Origin: an uncultured Flavobacteriaceae bacterium
Lineage (GTDB): Bacteria > Bacteroidota > Bacteroidia > Flavobacteriales > Flavobacteriaceae
Assembly: GCA_913062575.1 (NCBI GenBank)
Contig: CAJXVT010000026.1
Coordinates: 1-34,314, forward strand
DNA: 34,314 nt
Direction of reading: 5' to 3'
Both the position numbers and the translations under genes were made by a program. Positions 15,774 through 23,767 of this stretch are shown here, one piece after another; within the stretch, counting starts at the first letter, position 1; the number at the start of each line of letters is the position of its first letter. A model generated the notes under the pieces. It had not been told where the DNA came from, searched no databases, and was given only the letters and a program-made list of their open reading frames with translations.

Positions 15774-16425
15774 AGTTTCCTTTTTGATAATCTGCTAAAA
15801 ACTTAGCCAAACCACTATCGGTTAATGGATGCCTTAACAGTCCTTCAATCGCACTTAATGGGCCAGTCATAACGTCAGAACCTAATTTAGCACAGTCAAT
15901 AATATGCATTGTATGACGTACAGAAGCTGCTAATATTTGAGTTTCAAATCCGTAGTTATCATAAATTAAACGAATCTCAGAAATTAAGTTCAAACCATCT
16001 GTAGAAATATCATCTAAACGACCAATAAATGGCGAAACATAGGTCGCTCCTGCTTTTGCTGCCAATAAAGCTTGACCTGCAGAAAACACCAATGTTACAT
16101 TTGTTTTAATTCCTTTTGAAGAAAAATATTTACATGCTTTTACACCATCTTTAATCATAGGTAATTTTACTACAATTTGCGGATTTAAAGCAGCCAAAGC
16201 TTCTCCTTCTCTTACCATACCTTCATAATCTGTAGAAATAACTTCTGCAGAAACATCACCTTCAACCAACTCACAAATTGCTTTGTAATGATTAATAATG
16301 TTTTCTTCTCCAGTAATTCCTTCCTTTGCCATTAAAGACGGATTTGTAGTTACTCCATCTAAAATACCCAAAGATTGAGCTTCTTTAATCTGATCTAAAT
16401 TTGCAGTGTCGATAAAAAATTTCAT
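15772..16425 (-). CDS. tal: Small-form transaldolase (TalC/FSA family)
   Basis: Class I aldolase-fold enzyme of the non-oxidative pentose phosphate pathway; 217 residues. The Schiff-base lysine is Lys87 (I-V-V-K-L-P). The residue that separates the two activities in this family, Tyr131 in E. coli fructose-6-phosphate aldolase (A-P-Y-V-N-R), is Phe133 here (S-P-F-I-G-R), as in true transaldolases. I therefore read it as transaldolase despite the FSA-like length. T-T-N-P-S (26-30) is the family opening motif. It lies 27 nt after the SDR gene and is probably co-transcribed with it. Confidence 0.93.
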   Translation of the reverse strand: MKFFIDTANLDQIKEAQSLGILDGVTTNPSLMAKEGITGEENIINHYKAICELVEGDVSAEVISTDYEGMVREGEALAALNPQIVVKLPMIKDGVKACKYFSSKGIKTNVTLVFSAGQALLAAKAGATYVSPFIGRLDDISTDGLNLISEIRLIYDNYGFETQILAASVRHTMHIIDCAKLGSDVMTGPLSAIEGLLRHPLTDSGLAKFLADYQKGN

Positions 16426-16452
16426 GTGATTGTATTTAGTAATTGTATTAAT

Positions 16453-17256
16453 TTATAATTTATAATGATTCATTAAAAGCTTCTCATACATATTATCTGG
16501 TAAAACTCGTTTTAAAACGATAGAGAATTTCTCCATAAATCCACCAACTTTATAATGAATTTTTGTTTTTTCAGTATTGATGACTTTAAAAATTGCTTTT
16601 GCCATTTCTATAGGATCCATTCCGCTATCTACATGAGAATTCATCAATGCTAAGTTCTCTTCATATACTTTTTTATAGGCAGAATTTTCAAAAACTGGTG
16701 TATGATAACGTCCAGCTGCAATATTAGTTGCAAAATCTCCAGGAGCGACATTAACAATATCAATTCCGAAGTTCTTGACTTCCATTCTAATAGACTCAGT
16801 CACCAACTCCAAAGCTCCTTTACTAGCAGAGTACATTCCTCTATATGGTAATCCCATATAGCCAGCAATTGATGTTACATTAATTATTTTACCTGACTGT
16901 TGCTTTCGCATTTGTGGTAAAACTGCTTTCATAACATCTATAGGCCCAAACAAATTGGTGTTAAAAACACTACGCATTTCGTCTGTTGGAGTATCTTCAA
17001 TTGGTCCGGTAATTCCCATTCCTGCATTGTTTACTAAAACATCTAATCTACCTTCTTTATCAATAATTGTGGCAACAGCTTTCTGAATGGTTTCAACATT
17101 CAAAACATCTAAAGCAACAAAAGTAAATGGCAAATTAGAATCATCTTTTAATGTTCTACTAGTTCCATATACTGTCATTCCTTTTTCCGAAAGAAAAAGA
17201 GCAATTGCTTTACCAATTCCAGATGAGGCTCCTGTAATAAGAACAACTTTAGACAT
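16453..17256 (-). CDS. Classical short-chain dehydrogenase/reductase (SDR)
   Basis: NAD(P)-dependent oxidoreductase, 267 residues, single Rossmann domain. Motifs are T-G-A-S-S-G-I-G (8-15, cofactor binding), N-N-A-G-M-G (76-81) and the catalytic set Ser129, Tyr142 and Lys146 (Y-S-A-S-K). Arg34 after the second strand (G-T-S-R) hints at NADP preference. The C-terminal extension is basic and hydrophobic and may touch the membrane. The substrate is unknown. It heads a likely two-gene transcript with talC. Upstream is the gene-poor stretch holding the SRP RNA. Confidence 0.92.
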   Translation of the reverse strand: MSKVVLITGASSGIGKAIALFLSEKGMTVYGTSRTLKDDSNLPFTFVALDVLNVETIQKAVATIIDKEGRLDVLVNNAGMGITGPIEDTPTDEMRSVFNTNLFGPIDVMKAVLPQMRKQQSGKIINVTSIAGYMGLPYRGMYSASKGALELVTESIRMEVKNFGIDIVNVAPGDFATNIAAGRYHTPVFENSAYKKVYEENLALMNSHVDSGMDPIEMAKAIFKVINTEKTKIHYKVGGFMEKFSIVLKRVLPDNMYEKLLMNHYKL

Positions 17257-17391
17257 GCTATTTATTTGAGTTATTTATAGAGCAAATATCTTAAAAGAAA
17301 ATGGAGAAATCTAAAAATAGAAAGTAATTTATTAAGAGGTTATGAACTAAAATTAATAGAAGTCTAAACGAAACTTTAGGGCATAAAAAAT

Positions 17392-17487
17392 GGCAAGCTA
17401 CCTACATCACACTGCTACAACCTAATACCCTTGCTGCGTTCCCGCCCTGGGGGATTCAAAGGGAGCTAGTTGTGTAGGACTTGCCGC
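17392..17487 (-). ncRNA. ffs: Signal recognition particle RNA, small bacterial (4.5S) type
   Basis: RNA scaffold of the SRP that pairs with Ffh and contacts FtsY. On the minus strand the ends pair: GGCAAGTCCTAC at the 5' side with GTAGGTAGCTTGCC at the 3' side. The apical part reads CAGGGCGGGAACGCAGCAAG with the conserved GGAA tetraloop and the asymmetric internal loop that binds the Ffh M domain. The length of about 95 nt is right for the Alu-less form. A T6 run follows the 3' stem (17385-17390), giving an intrinsic terminator. The 5' end is placed 5-8 nt after a perfect TAnnTTTG box. Confidence 0.95.
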
Positions 17488-17489
17488 TG

Positions 17490-17520
17490 CAAATTTACAA
17501 TCAATTTTTATGTTGTACAA
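17490..17520 (-). promoter_or_regulatory. ffs promoter, perfect Bacteroidota consensus
   Basis: On the minus strand TTG (17520-17518), exactly 20 nt, then TAAATTTG (17497-17490). The SRP RNA 5' end follows a few bases later, which calibrates the start point of this promoter class. Confidence 0.88.
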
Positions 17521-17572
17521 TGTTTTTTTATCTATTTTTTGTAACATTTATAAGTCTTTGGATACTAATTGA

Positions 17573-17603
17573 TTGTTCTTGTTGATTTGCTTTTGTATTT
17601 TTA
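17573..17603 (+). promoter_or_regulatory. Promoter of the DUF4199 gene
   Basis: TTG (17573-17575), exactly 20 nt, then TATTTTTA (17596-17603). The -7 box has one mismatch. It lies about 60 nt upstream of the ATG. Confidence 0.6.
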
Positions 17604-17665
17604 CAAAAGGAACATCACAATTAATATTAAAAATTATTATATAACTAACTAATTATCAAATCAAA

Positions 17666-18187
17666 ATGGAAAATCAAGCATCTAGTAAAAGTATTATTTT
17701 AAATAGTGGATTATACCTTGGTATAGCTTCTGTATTAATCAGCTTAGTTAATTATGCAGTTGGAGATTATTTAAAACCTCATTGGTCAGTAAGTATTTTA
17801 AGTGGTATCATTATGATTGCTATGATTGTATTTGCTTTTAAAAAATTTAAAGAAATCAATAGCGGTTTTATGTCTTGGGGACAAGCAGTAAAAATCGGAG
17901 TTGGTTTAACTGTTGTTAGCGCTGTAATCGCAATTATATATCAACAACTATTTCAAAATTTCATTGAACCAGAATATATGCAGGATATGATGATGATGCA
18001 AGAACAAGCATGGATTGATGGTGGAATGACAAGCGATGGGATTGAGGCTGCAAAAGAAATGATGGAAAAATTTCAAGGTCCAATAATTTCATCTTCAATT
18101 GGTCTTCTTGTGGCTGCTTTTTTAGGCTTTATAGTTTCTGCAATTACAGGAGCTATCATGAAGCAATCTGCTGAAGAGCAATACTAA
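17666..18187 (+). CDS. DUF4199 domain membrane protein
   Basis: A 173-residue integral membrane protein matching the Bacteroidota DUF4199 pattern. There are hydrophobic helices at about 13-30, 40-58, 73-95 and 140-165. The helix 2-3 loop F-K-K-F-K-E-I-N-S-G-F-M-S-W-G-Q-A is typical, and an outer loop is rich in methionine and acidic residues (M-Q-D-M-M-M-M-Q-E, near 110-118). In this family the gene often lies just upstream of a GT2 glycosyltransferase gene, as here, but a terminator separates the two. The function is unknown. Confidence 0.88.
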   Translation: MENQASSKSIILNSGLYLGIASVLISLVNYAVGDYLKPHWSVSILSGIIMIAMIVFAFKKFKEINSGFMSWGQAVKIGVGLTVVSAVIAIIYQQLFQNFIEPEYMQDMMMMQEQAWIDGGMTSDGIEAAKEMMEKFQGPIISSSIGLLVAAFLGFIVSAITGAIMKQSAEEQY

Positions 18188-18211
18188 TTTTAAGAAATAT
18201 TTAAAGGAATT

Positions 18212-18251
18212 AAAGGTAAAATATACTCGTATGTTTTACCTTTACGTTTTT
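18212..18251 (+). terminator. Terminator after the DUF4199 gene
   Basis: A hairpin with arms AAAGGTAAAA (18212-18221) and TTTTACCTTT (18234-18243), extended inside by a few more pairs, is followed after ACG by T5. It partly insulates the downstream glycosyltransferase operon. Confidence 0.7.
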
Positions 18252-18276
18252 AGTCAACTTTCTTAATTGCAAACAC

Positions 18277-19233
18277 ATGGATATATCGGTAGTTATACCT
18301 TTATTAAACGAAGAAGAATCTTTACAAGAATTATATAGTTGGATTGCAAAAGTTATGCAGTCCAATTCTTATGAATACGAAGTCATTTTTATAGATGATG
18401 GAAGCACAGATACCTCTTGGAATGTTATTGAGAAACTATCATTAGAACACACCCAAGTAAAAGGAATTCGTCTTCAGAAAAACTATGGTAAATCTCAAGC
18501 ATTAGATGCTGGATTTGAAATGGCGCAAGGAAAAGTTGTCATTACTATGGATGCCGACTTACAAGACAATCCTGATGAGATCCCTGAGTTATACGATTTA
18601 ATTACAAAAGAAGATTTCGACTTAATCTCTGGATGGAAAAAGAAACGTTATGACAATGTCATCACTAAAAACATTCCTTCAAAATTGTTTAACGCAGCTG
18701 CTAGAAGAACTTCTGGCTTAAAGTTACACGACTTTAACTGTGGATTAAAAGCCTATAAAAGCATCGTAATTAAAACAGTTAAGGTAAGCGGAGAAATGCA
18801 TCGCTACATTCCGGTTTTAGCAAAAAACGAAGGTTTCACAAATATTGGAGAAAAAGTAGTGCAACATCAGGCACGAAAATATGGAGTCACTAAATTTGGA
18901 ATAGATCGTTTTATCAATGGTTTTTTAGATTTGATTACCATTTCATTTTTATCAAAATTTGGTAAACGTCCTATGCATCTTTTTGGACTTTGGGGAAGCT
19001 TGGTTTTTGCTGTTGGTTTTTTTGCCGCAAGTTATATCGGCGTATTAAAACTATATAAATTATCTCAAGGAATGAAAACTATTTTAGTAACAGACAATCC
19101 TTGGTTCTATATCTCTTTAATTGCAATGGTTATTGGAACACAATTATTTTTAGCAGGATTTCTCGGGGAGCTACTAGTAAGACCAAAAAACGGAGAGAAA
19201 CACTATACAATTAAAGAAAAACTCAATTTCTAA
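18277..19233 (+). CDS. GT2 glycosyltransferase, polyprenyl-phosphate glycosyltransferase (DPM1/GtrB) type
   Basis: A 318-residue membrane-anchored transferase. The GT-A domain (1-215) opens D-I-S-V-V-I-P-L-L-N-E-E-E-S-L, with I-D-D-G-S-T-D-T-S-W near 42-51 and the metal motif D-A-D-L-Q-D-N-P near 92-99. Two transmembrane helices follow (about 238-258 and 275-300). This architecture transfers a sugar from a nucleotide to a lipid-phosphate carrier for use outside the cytoplasmic membrane. It is first in a four-gene plus-strand unit with phosphohexomutase, ABC exporter and GT90. The donor sugar is unknown. Confidence 0.92.
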   Translation: MDISVVIPLLNEEESLQELYSWIAKVMQSNSYEYEVIFIDDGSTDTSWNVIEKLSLEHTQVKGIRLQKNYGKSQALDAGFEMAQGKVVITMDADLQDNPDEIPELYDLITKEDFDLISGWKKKRYDNVITKNIPSKLFNAAARRTSGLKLHDFNCGLKAYKSIVIKTVKVSGEMHRYIPVLAKNEGFTNIGEKVVQHQARKYGVTKFGIDRFINGFLDLITISFLSKFGKRPMHLFGLWGSLVFAVGFFAASYIGVLKLYKLSQGMKTILVTDNPWFYISLIAMVIGTQLFLAGFLGELLVRPKNGEKHYTIKEKLNF

Positions 19234-19234
19234 A

Positions 19235-19250
19235 TCCGTATCTTTACGGA
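19235..19250 (+). other. Small hairpin between the GT2 and phosphohexomutase genes
   Basis: TCCGTA-TCTT-TACGGA, a perfect 6-bp stem with a 4-nt loop, lies right after the GT2 stop. It also contains TATCTTTA, close to the TAnnTTTG -7 box, so it could be an attenuator or an internal promoter. No TTG is spaced upstream. Confidence 0.35.
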
Positions 19251-19265
19251 CTATTTTAACTACAC

Positions 19266-20975
19266 ATGAAGAAGATATTAGACGACGCTAAAAAATGGCT
19301 TTCTGACACGTTTGATGCAGAAACCAAAAATGAAGTACAACAATTAATCGATACAAATGCAGATGACTTAGCAGATCGATTTTATAAAAACATGGAATTC
19401 GGAACTGGCGGAATGCGTGGAATTATGGGCGCAGGAACCAACCGAATTAATAAGTACACCTTAGGAAAAGCAACTCAAGGATTGAGTAATTATTTACAGC
19501 AATCATTTCCTAACAAGCAACTAAAGGTAGCAATTGCTTACGATTGCAGACACAATAGTGCAGCATTTTCTAAATTAGTAGCAGATGTGCTTTCTGCAAA
19601 TAACATTCAAGTGTTTTTATTTGAAGACCTACGTCCTACTCCAGAATTATCTTTTGCCGTAACTCATTTAAATTGTGATGCTGGTATTGTATTGACAGCT
19701 TCTCACAATCCGCCAGAATATAATGGCTATAAAGTATATTGGAATGATGGTGGACAGATAGTACCGCCACATGATAAAAACATTATTGACAATGTAAATT
19801 CATTAGATTTTTCAGAAATTAATTTTAATGCCAACGAAAACCTAATTACAACTATTGGTAAAGAAGTAGATGAAGCTTTTTGGAATGCATCAATCAAAAA
19901 TGGAACATTTGACATAAAAGGAAGAGCAGATTTAAAAATAGTTTTCACTTCTCTACACGGAACCTCAATTACGTTGATTCCAGAAGTGCTAAAACGCGCA
20001 GGATATACGAATGTGCATATTGTTGAAGAACAAGCAAAACCAGATGGAGATTTCCCTACTGTAAAATCACCAAACCCAGAAGAGCCAGAAGCGCTACAAA
20101 TGGCTGTTGATTTAGCAAATAAAGTTGATGCAGATATTGTTATTGGAACTGATCCAGATTCTGATAGATTGGGAATTGCTGTTAGAGATTTAGATGGAAG
20201 TATGAAATTGATGAATGGTAACCAAGCCATGGCGGTAATGACAGATTTCTTAATCAATCAATGGAAAAAAAACAATAAACTTAATAACAATCCTTTTGTA
20301 GGATCTACCATTGTCTCCACTAATTTAATAAACGAAATAGCTACAAGCTATGGAGTAGAAACTAAAGTAGGTTTAACCGGTTTTAAATGGATTGCTAAAA
20401 TGATTCATGATTTTCCAAATCAAGATTTTATTGGTGGTGGAGAAGAAAGTTTCGGATATATGGTGGGTGATTTTGTAAGAGATAAAGATGCTGTTACTGC
20501 AACTTTATTAGCTTGTGAAATTGCAGCAAATGCAAATGCAAACGGAGGTTCTTTTTACAACGAGCTACTAAATATCTATCTAAAAAATAACCTCTATAAA
20601 GAACACTTAATCGCCATTGTTAAAAAAGGAATGGATGGTGCAGAACAAATCAAACAGATTATGATTGATTTACGCAACAATCCATTTACTGAAATTGATG
20701 GCTCTAAAGTTGAATTTTTATGTGATTATCAATCTTCTATTCAGAAAAATTTAATCACTGGTGAAGAAACGGTTATGGACATTCCAAAATCTAATGTATT
20801 AATTTACCATACAGAAGACGGAACAAAGATTGCCGCAAGACCAAGTGGAACAGAACCAAAAATAAAGTTTTACTTTAGCGTAAAAACATCTTTAGATTCA
20901 GTTGACAATGCTAAAACAACAGAAAATGAAATGGATGCTAAAATTGAACGAATCATTAAAGAATTGAATTTGTAA
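19266..20975 (+). CDS. Phosphohexomutase (phosphoglucomutase/phosphomannomutase family)
   Basis: Interconverts hexose 6- and 1-phosphates, feeding nucleotide-sugar synthesis; 569 residues, the long PGM2-like form common in Bacteroidota. The phosphoserine loop T-A-S-H-N-P is at 144-149 (Ser146). The magnesium loop D-P-D-S-D-R is at 296-301 and the sugar-specificity loop G-G-G-E-E-S-F-G-Y at 390-398. The C-terminal phosphate-binding R-P-S-G-T-E-P is near 526-532. Glutamate-serine in the sugar loop fits both glucose and mannose. Only two bases separate it from the ABC exporter gene. Confidence 0.95.
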   Translation: MKKILDDAKKWLSDTFDAETKNEVQQLIDTNADDLADRFYKNMEFGTGGMRGIMGAGTNRINKYTLGKATQGLSNYLQQSFPNKQLKVAIAYDCRHNSAAFSKLVADVLSANNIQVFLFEDLRPTPELSFAVTHLNCDAGIVLTASHNPPEYNGYKVYWNDGGQIVPPHDKNIIDNVNSLDFSEINFNANENLITTIGKEVDEAFWNASIKNGTFDIKGRADLKIVFTSLHGTSITLIPEVLKRAGYTNVHIVEEQAKPDGDFPTVKSPNPEEPEALQMAVDLANKVDADIVIGTDPDSDRLGIAVRDLDGSMKLMNGNQAMAVMTDFLINQWKKNNKLNNNPFVGSTIVSTNLINEIATSYGVETKVGLTGFKWIAKMIHDFPNQDFIGGGEESFGYMVGDFVRDKDAVTATLLACEIAANANANGGSFYNELLNIYLKNNLYKEHLIAIVKKGMDGAEQIKQIMIDLRNNPFTEIDGSKVEFLCDYQSSIQKNLITGEETVMDIPKSNVLIYHTEDGTKIAARPSGTEPKIKFYFSVKTSLDSVDNAKTTENEMDAKIERIIKELNL

Positions 20976-20977
20976 TA

Positions 20978-22807
20978 ATGAATTATTTTAGAAAGATATT
21001 ACGATTTGCAAAGCCATATAGAAAGTATGCATTCTTAAATGTGTTGTTCAATATTTTATATGCAATTTTTAATGTTCTTACTGTCATTGCTTTTATTCCT
21101 GTATTAAATATTCTTTTCAAACAAGAAAACAAAGTATTAGTTAAACCAATCTATAATGGTTTCAGTGATATTGGAGATTATAGTCGTGAATTATTTTACT
21201 TCTATATTTCTGATATGGTTGAAAATGAAGGTAAAATAGAAACTCTATTGTTTATCTGCTTATTGACCTTGTCCTTATTTTTCTTTAAAAATTTATTTCG
21301 CTATTTGGCTTCTTTTGTACTTGTATTTTTACAAAACGGAACTGTTAAAGATCTACGTGATAGCTTATATCATAAAATTATAGAATTACCAATTGCTTAT
21401 TTTTCAGAAAGAAAAAAGGGCGATATTATTGCTAGAATGACTGCAGATGTTCAAGAGGTAGAAATCTCCTTCTTAACCTCTTTAGAGGCAATTGTTAGAG
21501 AACCTTTAACAGTAATGATATCATTAACTATGATGTTTATCATTAGCCTTAAACTTACTTTATTTGTGTTTATTTTACTACCCGTTTCAGGGTTTATCAT
21601 TTCTTCAATCAGTAAAAAGCTGAAAGCAAATTCTTTAAAAGCTCAAAAAGAAACTGGAAATTTTTTATCCTTTATAGAAGAGACTTTAACGGGATTAAGG
21701 GTTATTAAAGGATTTAATGCTGAGAAAACAATTGAACGTAAATTCAATGCTTCTACAACTAGATTTAGAAACCTTATGACTAGTGTTTTACATCGTAAAA
21801 AGCTGGCCTCCCCAATGAGTGAGTTTTTGGGTTCTGCTACTATTATTTCTATTTTATGGTTTGGAGGGAAAATTGTTTTACAAGATGACAGTCCTATAAA
21901 ACCAGAAGAGTTTTTTACTTACATCATGTTGTTTTACACAGTTTTAAATCCTGTTAAAGCAATTACAACTGCCTATTACAATATTCAAAAGGGAGATGCT
22001 TCTGCACAAAGAATAATAGAGGTTTTAGAAGCAAAAAACACAATTATTGACAAACAAAATGCTATAGACAAAGTTGAATTTAATAGTGAAATCGAATTTA
22101 ATGACATCTCTTTTAAGTATAAAGATGAGTATGTTTTAAAGAATTTTTCGATAACAATACCTAAAGGAAAAACTGTTGCTTTGGTTGGTCAATCTGGAAG
22201 TGGTAAATCTACTTTAGCAAATCTAATTACTCGTTTTTACGATGTAAATAAAGGAACTATTTCGATAGACGGAATCAACATTAAAGACATTTCAAAATAT
22301 TCTTTGCGTAAACTGATGGGAATTGTGACTCAAGATTCAATTTTATTCAATGACACAGTTGCTAACAATATTTCTTTAGGAATGGAGCATAAAGATGAAG
22401 CTAAAATTATTGACGCAGCTAAAATTGCCAATGCTCATGAATTCATTGATCTTTTACCAGAACAATACCAAACTAATATTGGCGATAGCGGAAACACATT
22501 GTCTGGCGGACAAAAACAACGCCTAAGTATTGCAAGAGCCGTACTTAAAAATCCTCCAATAATGATTTTAGATGAAGCTACTTCTGCTTTAGATACAGAA
22601 TCTGAGCAACTAGTTCAAAAAGCATTAGAGAAAATGATGCAAAACAGAACTTCGTTGGTTATTGCACATCGATTATCCACTATTCAGAAGGCCGACATCA
22701 TAGTTGTTCTCAAAAAAGGGGAGATTGTTGAGCAAGGAAAACACGATGAATTACTTGCTAAAAAAGGAGATTATTATAAATTAGTAAACATGCAAAACTT
22801 AGCTTAA
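20978..22807 (+). CDS. MsbA-like ABC exporter (fused permease and ATPase)
   Basis: A 609-residue half-transporter that acts as a homodimer in the inner membrane. The membrane domain (about 1-345) has six helices. The ATPase domain has Walker A G-Q-S-G-S-G-K-S (404-411), Q-loop T-Q-D (451-453), signature L-S-G-G-Q (508-512), Walker B I-M-I-L-D-E (528-533) and an H-loop in A-H-R-L-S-T. It resembles MsbA-type flippases of lipid A or lipid-linked glycans. Its place between sugar-activating and glycosyltransferase genes supports an envelope-lipid role. It starts two bases after the mutase and ends two bases before the GT90 gene. Confidence 0.93.
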   Translation: MNYFRKILRFAKPYRKYAFLNVLFNILYAIFNVLTVIAFIPVLNILFKQENKVLVKPIYNGFSDIGDYSRELFYFYISDMVENEGKIETLLFICLLTLSLFFFKNLFRYLASFVLVFLQNGTVKDLRDSLYHKIIELPIAYFSERKKGDIIARMTADVQEVEISFLTSLEAIVREPLTVMISLTMMFIISLKLTLFVFILLPVSGFIISSISKKLKANSLKAQKETGNFLSFIEETLTGLRVIKGFNAEKTIERKFNASTTRFRNLMTSVLHRKKLASPMSEFLGSATIISILWFGGKIVLQDDSPIKPEEFFTYIMLFYTVLNPVKAITTAYYNIQKGDASAQRIIEVLEAKNTIIDKQNAIDKVEFNSEIEFNDISFKYKDEYVLKNFSITIPKGKTVALVGQSGSGKSTLANLITRFYDVNKGTISIDGINIKDISKYSLRKLMGIVTQDSILFNDTVANNISLGMEHKDEAKIIDAAKIANAHEFIDLLPEQYQTNIGDSGNTLSGGQKQRLSIARAVLKNPPIMILDEATSALDTESEQLVQKALEKMMQNRTSLVIAHRLSTIQKADIIVVLKKGEIVEQGKHDELLAKKGDYYKLVNMQNLA

Positions 22808-22809
22808 TA

Positions 22810-23760
22810 ATGAGTTTTATCAGCACTGTCAGGAAATCAAAACTTGCTTTTTATATTACCAATAGTATTCAGTTAGCCATTCCAAAATTCTTTTTTCAAC
22901 TGAGAAAAAACTATTGGCTACAACAAGTAAAAAAATACCCTGCAAAAACTATTTCTGATCGCTTAGATTATTATCTTTCAAGTGAAAATGGTGTATTAAA
23001 CAAAGAAGCTATCATATTAAAAGACTTTAAGCGTCCAAAAAAAGACACGATGTACTTTTATGATTTAGCTAAATACACAAAGTATTTTAAGACTTCATTT
23101 AAAGTTCATCATAATTTTGGAGATATTGAAAACAATCAGGAAACGTTGACTATTGTTAAGAGTCGCCCAATACAACATACTGGTAATTCTGTTTTGATGA
23201 AGTTAAACCAATTACGTCATTTTAAATTTATTACAGATCCCATTCCTTTTTCTAAAAAGAAAGATATCATTGCTTGGAGAGGAGCCATTCACAAAGAAAA
23301 TAGAAGAAGTTTGGTTGCTCAATATTACAATCATCCAAAGTGTGATATTGGTCATATAAAGCTACATACTGGAGAAGCTATATGGGAGAAACCTTTTTTA
23401 ACAATTGAAGAACAGCTAGAAAACAAGTTCTTACTTTCTATTGAAGGAAATGATGTTGCTACAAACTTAAAATGGATATTTTCTTCAAATTCATTGTGTT
23501 TTATGCCAACTCCAAAGTTTGAAACTTGGTTTATGGAAGGTAAATTGATTCCGAATGTGCATTACGTACACATCAAAGATGATTATTCTGATATGTTGGA
23601 AAAAGTGGAATACTATTCTAAAAATGAAGACGAAGCATTAAAAATAATTAAAAATGCTAATGATTGGGTAGCTCAATTTAAAGATAAAAAATTAGAAAAA
23701 ATCATTTCTTTATTGGTCTTAGACAAGTACTTTTCGGTAACAAACCAGCAATATAAATAA
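22810..23760 (+). CDS. GT90-family glycosyltransferase (LpsA/CAP10 type)
   Basis: A 316-residue transferase related to the bacterial LPS-modifying LpsA proteins and to eukaryotic CAP10/POGLUT enzymes. Supporting segments are D-I-I-A-W-R-G-A-I-H (about 152-161, the family W-R-G motif), K-F-L-L-S-I-E-G-N-D-V-A-T-N-L-K-W (about 210-226, the E-G-x-x-x-S/T donor-site region) and a late F-M-P-T-P-K-F-E-T-W-F. It is the last gene of the plus-strand envelope unit and probably adds a sugar to LPS core or a lipid-linked glycan. It ends 7 nt from the convergent cca. Confidence 0.88.
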   Translation: MSFISTVRKSKLAFYITNSIQLAIPKFFFQLRKNYWLQQVKKYPAKTISDRLDYYLSSENGVLNKEAIILKDFKRPKKDTMYFYDLAKYTKYFKTSFKVHHNFGDIENNQETLTIVKSRPIQHTGNSVLMKLNQLRHFKFITDPIPFSKKKDIIAWRGAIHKENRRSLVAQYYNHPKCDIGHIKLHTGEAIWEKPFLTIEEQLENKFLLSIEGNDVATNLKWIFSSNSLCFMPTPKFETWFMEGKLIPNVHYVHIKDDYSDMLEKVEYYSKNEDEALKIIKNANDWVAQFKDKKLEKIISLLVLDKYFSVTNQQYK

Positions 23761-23767
23761 TTGCTTC

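Larger units (their letters stand above)
17257..17665. other. 409-nt stretch without a protein gene
   Basis: It contains the SRP RNA gene (minus) with its promoter, plus the promoter of the DUF4199 gene (plus). The left 130 nt carry only a near-consensus GATATTTG box for the SDR gene; I see nothing else in it. Confidence 0.7.

Noticed and set aside
19727..20257. 176-codon open frame on the minus strand inside the phosphohexomutase gene
   Set aside because: The opposite strand encodes the conserved catalytic loops of the mutase. The antisense frame shows only composition typical of a shadow.
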